From the NCBI GenBank assembly GCA_946627685.1, contig CAMOVV010000096.1, positions 1 through 5,496 on the forward strand: a stretch of DNA of 5,496 nt, written 5' to 3'. Below the pieces are notes generated by a model, which was not told where the DNA came from, did no database searches, and saw only the letters and a list, made by a program, of their open reading frames with translations. The stretch is from an uncultured Bacteroidales bacterium (GTDB lineage: Bacteria > Bacteroidota > Bacteroidia > Bacteroidales > UBA932). The translations under genes and the position numbers were made by a program. This document shows, piece by piece, positions 3,271-5,496 of this stretch. How positions within the stretch are numbered: the first letter of the stretch is position 1; each line of letters opens with the position of its first letter.

Positions 3271-5496
3271 TCAGTTCATATTTAATCTTCGTTTCAACTC
3301 AGCATTTTCCCGCTCCAGCTGGCAGATGCGCGTTTCGTGGTCCTGCAAGCCAGCAATCTCAAGACCGTGGAGCATGTCGTAGTTGACGGAGAGGTACTGC
3401 CGCTCCACGATGGCGTAGGGCATGACTCGTTGTAGTTCCTGCGCCACCACGCCAGCCGCATGACCCTTCATGTAGGACTTTTCATTCCAGTCCCACTCGC
3501 GGGGACGCAGGGCCATCAGCATCTCTGCCGAATATCCAAAGTCCTTGATTCCCGATTTCAGCCGCTCGTCGGAGGAGGAAGAAGTAGCTCCGGCGGAGAC
3601 GTAACCTTCCGTATAGATGCCCGTGGCGGCGTGGATGATACCATCAACATCTAATTGATATTGCGGGTCGGTATTATTAACACCAACGTATGAATTAGTT
3701 TTAATGAATATCGCATTACCATTTCCATTAATTCCAAACTGTATCGGATAGGAATAAGATGTTATCAGTAATGGCCGGTTATAACTTTCATATCGGTTAT
3801 TAACACCATCCCACCAACCAATTGTTAAGCCGCCGCCGATTGTTATTCGATAGTTCGTGTTTATCTGCCCGGTGACATCCAACGCGTACTGCGGAGATGG
3901 TGTATTTACTCCTACCCTTGAATTTGTTGTGTCAAAGTAAAGCAAGGAATCAATGTTGGTTACCCCGCTGATGGCGTGGCTTCCCATATACAAATCCCCG
4001 GTCAACGGCTTACCGCTTCCGGCAGATAAAGGCAAGTAATAAGTGATGATTTGATTTCCGGCAGAATCATTCGTTGCACTCCCTGCCGCTATGTTGCTCT
4101 GCGCCGTCCATTCGGGCAATCCGCTTGAATTTGCGATAAGCAGATAACCTTGCGTCCCCGTTGTTGTCGGGGCATAGATGTTAGAACTTGATGTATAGGT
4201 ATGTTGGCCATTTATGTTTGGCAAACCATAATACACATCGCGTTCAGTAACAAGGGACGTTCCCGTGCCTATTGCGGAGGCAGAACTTGAATCAGTTACA
4301 CCATAGAAAGCCGCACCACCAAGCGCGACGCCATTTTGATAGATGCTCGTTGCGTTGAATGACCCATTCACATAAAATTTGTATGACGAACTTGTGGCTC
4401 CAATAGCAACATTGCCGCTTGTATCAAGTGTAATATCTACAACAACTCCATCCCTGCCAATATAGATTGGCTGGCTATACGATGTAAGCAAGAACGGTCT
4501 ACCGCCTGTTTCAACGCGGTTATAGACTCCATCCCATTGACCAATGGTAAATGTAGCCGAGGAAGATGCGCCGTCGGTAATTCTTAATGATTTGCCCGTT
4601 AATGTTGTGTATGTTGAAGTTAAAGCAACATTAAGAATACCATTAATTGTTGTAAGCCCCGATATTGCGTGACTACCCAAGTACAAATCGCCAGTTAGCG
4701 GATAATTGCTTCCCGCAGAACGCGGCAGATACGTCCCCGACAAATCGGGAATGTCGGAAACAGAAAGCGAATTTTTGTAAGCAAAACTGCCGAGCGAGGA
4801 CGGATTGACCGGCGTGTACCCAAGCGCGTTCGTCACCATCGACGACGTGATGCCGGTGATGTAACCACGTCCCGTCACCCAGCTCTGCGTTGCGTACCCG
4901 TTCAGCGCCGTAGTGAGGTGGGATGCAGCAATCTGCTCATTCGTGGAATCGCCGAGGAGCTGCCACATGGCCGTGGGGTCGATGCCGCCAGAGCCGCCAC
5001 CATCGGAGAGACCGCCTGCACTTACCGCGCCCCAGGAGTAGAAATTCCTCGCCGTGTCTCCGTTCTTCTTGACGAAAATGTCGCCGTTCTCGTCCACCCC
5101 AAAGTAGGTATCCCAGTTGGTTCTCCCTTCGAGAGTAGTGACCCGCGTGGCGATGGCTGTGAGATTGGTTTCCAGCGTGCCGACCCGCGTGCGCCAGTCG
5201 CCCCATCCATAGGCCGTGTTGCCGTTGCTGATGTAGGTCTGGTATGTCGAGTTGATGGAAATGGTTCTGTTGGAAGCCAGCGTGCCGCCTCCATCCAAAC
5301 CCGTCCCGGCAGAGATGGATGTGGTCTTGAGCGCCCAAGACGCCTCGTCTCCGAGCTGCTCCCAAGCACTGCCCGCCCAAAGATACTCCTTTCCGTCATA
5401 GAGAACGACGTCGCCTTTCTTTGCGGTATAGGACTCGCCGTCAATGACAACGGGATTCGTGGTGCTTCCGTCCGAGAGAGGCGTAGTGGTCGTTCC
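3271..5496 (-). CDS. Tail fibre with C-terminal peptidase S74 intramolecular chaperone (5' end beyond window)
   Basis: The frame is open from the right edge for 741 codons; the true start lies outside (residues here are numbered from 5496). From the N-terminus: a chip-like segment YDGKEYLWAGSAWEQLGDE (33-51); a GTGLDGGGTLASNRTISI fibre motif (63-80); a short heptad stretch (about 104-125); a Gly/Ser linker DGGGSGG (165-171); the ALGYTP motif typical of phage fibres (224-229); a middle made of two related modules with repeated LTGDLY(L/M)GSHAISG, (T/L)TIG..WDG.. and VGV...PQY.LDV.G elements (253-631); and the S74 domain from SDERLK (642-647) to the end, with a C-terminal coiled coil (717-741). 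S74 domains guide trimer folding and then cut themselves off at the conserved Ser (here Ser642, with Lys647 placed as the known partner). The protein would be a trimeric fibre binding the host surface. It is a structural protein; no enzyme domain other than S74 is seen. Confidence 0.93.
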   Translation of the reverse strand, partial: GTTTTPLSDGSTTNPVVIDGESYTAKKGDVVLYDGKEYLWAGSAWEQLGDEASWALKTTSISAGTGLDGGGTLASNRTISINSTYQTYISNGNTAYGWGDWRTRVGTLETNLTAIATRVTTLEGRTNWDTYFGVDENGDIFVKKNGDTARNFYSWGAVSAGGLSDGGGSGGIDPTAMWQLLGDSTNEQIAASHLTTALNGYATQSWVTGRGYITGITSSMVTNALGYTPVNPSSLGSFAYKNSLSVSDIPDLSGTYLPRSAGSNYPLTGDLYLGSHAISGLTTINGILNVALTSTYTTLTGKSLRITDGASSSATFTIGQWDGVYNRVETGGRPFLLTSYSQPIYIGRDGVVVDITLDTSGNVAIGATSSSYKFYVNGSFNATSIYQNGVALGGAAFYGVTDSSSASAIGTGTSLVTERDVYYGLPNINGQHTYTSSSNIYAPTTTGTQGYLLIANSSGLPEWTAQSNIAAGSATNDSAGNQIITYYLPLSAGSGKPLTGDLYMGSHAISGVTNIDSLLYFDTTNSRVGVNTPSPQYALDVTGQINTNYRITIGGGLTIGWWDGVNNRYESYNRPLLITSYSYPIQFGINGNGNAIFIKTNSYVGVNNTDPQYQLDVDGIIHAATGIYTEGYVSAGATSSSSDERLKSGIKDFGYSAEMLMALRPREWDWNEKSYMKGHAAGVVAQELQRVMPYAIVERQYLSVNYDMLHGLEIAGLQDHETRICQLERENAELKRRLNMN
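3274..3573 (-). other. Peptidase S74 self-cleaving chaperone domain of the fibre
   Basis: This 100-residue end of the fibre begins at the Ser-Asp of SDERLKSGIKDFG. The Ser is the expected self-cleavage residue and the Lys five residues later matches the Ser/Lys pair described for endosialidase-type chaperones. Further family features are the LRPREWDWNEK strand, the GVVAQELQRVMPYAIVE segment (AGVxAQExxxxxPxxV type) and the final LERENAELKRRLN coiled coil. Four serines in a row precede the Asp, so the exact cut bond is not certain. The domain is usually removed from the mature trimer. Confidence 0.88.
3604..3696 (-). repeat. Fibre repeat C, copy 3 (VGV..PQYxLDVxG)
   Basis: The codons give NSYVGVNNTDPQYQLDVDG followed by IIHAATGIYTEG. 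Relatives lie at 3856-3924 (RVGVNTPSPQYALDVTG) and 4330-4419 (NVAIGATSSSYKFYVNG). It matches the widespread fibre motif of NVGIGTxSPxYKLDVxG type that often precedes S74 domains. Confidence 0.7.
3718..3828 (-). repeat. Fibre repeat B, second copy (TIGWWDGVNNR...)
   Basis: This stretch is related to 4447-4551. I aligned 35 codons by eye: 21 of 35 residues and 65 of 105 bases agree, with no gap. Shared residues include TIG, WDGV, NR, RP, TSY and PI. Differences fall on all codon positions, so this is an old duplication and not recent copying. Confidence 0.75.
3856..3924 (-). repeat. Fibre repeat C, copy 2 (VGV..PQYxLDVxG)
   Basis: The codons give NSRVGVNTPSPQYALDVTG and then QINT. This copy lies between repeat A' and repeat B' of the second module; the first module has no C copy in the equivalent place, which shows the modules are not simple copies of each other. 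Confidence 0.68.
3949..4041 (-). repeat. Fibre repeat A, second copy (LPxSAGS..PLTGDLYxGSHAISG)
   Basis: The codons give YYLPLSAGSGKPLTGDLYMG, then SHAISGVTNID. The partner at 4642-4740 reads TYLPRSAGSNYPLTGDLYLG, then SHAISGLTTIN. The element is common in phage fibres and marks the start of each of the two modules here. Confidence 0.75.
4330..4419 (-). repeat. Fibre repeat C, copy 1 (VAIG..SSYKFYVNG)
   Basis: The codons give SGNVAIGATSSSYKFYVNG followed by SFNATSIYQNG. It is the most diverged of the three C copies and closes the first module, just as copy 3 closes the second. Confidence 0.65.
4447..4551 (-). repeat. Fibre repeat B, first copy (TIGQWDGVYNR...)
   Basis: The codons give FTIGQWDGVYNRVETGG, then RPFLLTSYSQPIYIGRDG, the partner of 3718-3828. 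Several changed positions swap Gln, Tyr, Asn, Trp or Gly (Q/W, Y/N, V/Y, G/Y, G/N, Q/Y, Y/Q), as expected for surface residues under receptor selection. Confidence 0.75.
4642..4740 (-). repeat. Fibre repeat A, first copy (LPxSAGS..PLTGDLYxGSHAISG)
   Basis: This element opens the first of the two fibre modules and follows the ALGYTP region directly. The distance from it to its partner at 3949-4041 is about 700 bp, which is the module length at this end; the B pair is spaced by about 725 bp. Confidence 0.75.

Noticed and set aside
2871..3386. A 171-codon plus-strand frame opposite the 399-residue gene and the fibre end
   Set aside because: It lies fully across two well-supported minus-strand genes with recognisable motifs and has no recognisable features of its own.
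3718..4551. Diversity-generating retroelement template/variable pair in the fibre repeats
   Set aside because: The two B copies differ at all bases and codon positions, not just at adenines, neither lies at the 3' end of a gene, and no reverse transcriptase is seen.
5296..5298. A TTG codon that could be taken as the start of the fibre gene
   Set aside because: The frame continues upstream without a stop for 66 codons to the window edge, and those codons encode the usual fibre segments (LWAGSAWEQLGDE), so the real start is outside.
1..5496. CRISPR arrays, tRNA genes, insertion sequences, attachment sites or strong promoters
   Set aside because: By eye I saw no regularly spaced direct repeats, cloverleaf, transposase or terminal repeats, and gaps between genes are at most 39 bp, leaving little room for promoters.

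Overview
The window looks like the late region of a tailed phage or prophage of Bacteroidales (Bacteroides, Parabacteroides or Alistipes type). The host assignment rests on three things: the gene families I recognise, AT-rich sequence in place of Shine-Dalgarno motifs before several starts, and the familiar Bacteroidetes order of tail fibre, small hypotheticals, holin-like protein and DUF5675 protein. No integrase, attachment site, tRNA or host gene is visible, so free phage and prophage cannot be told apart.

Every convincing gene is on the minus strand, and the set reads from the right edge to the left as one tightly packed unit. In order of transcription: a long tail fibre open at the right edge (5496-3271), ending in a peptidase S74 intramolecular chaperone; a Trp/Asn-rich 399-residue protein, probably structural, starting 1 bp later (3269-2070); a 70-residue two-helix membrane protein (2056-1844); a charged helical 148-residue protein (1840-1394); an 83-residue hypothetical (1381-1130); a 111-residue two-helix holin candidate (1090-755); a DUF5675 protein (768-277); and a membrane-anchored protein cut by the left edge (280-1). 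Gaps are 1 to 39 bp and two junctions overlap, which suggests co-transcription and partly coupled translation.

The right two thirds would build host-recognition structures. The fibre trimer would fold under its C-terminal S74 domain, which then cuts itself off, and the 399-residue protein is a plausible partner. The left third looks like a lysis module (holin, DUF5675 protein, possible spanin-like protein) but has no classical lysozyme, amidase or CHAP endolysin. Base composition is mosaic: the lysis end and the outer parts of the fibre gene are GC-rich (about 57-68% in lines I counted), while the fibre middle and the 399-residue gene are AT-richer (35-42% in counted lines). This fits exchange of receptor-binding modules.

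I found no clear sign of a wholly new system. The points most worth a second look are DUF5675 as a possible lysis enzyme, two holin-like proteins in one operon, and the duplicated, compositionally distinct fibre modules.
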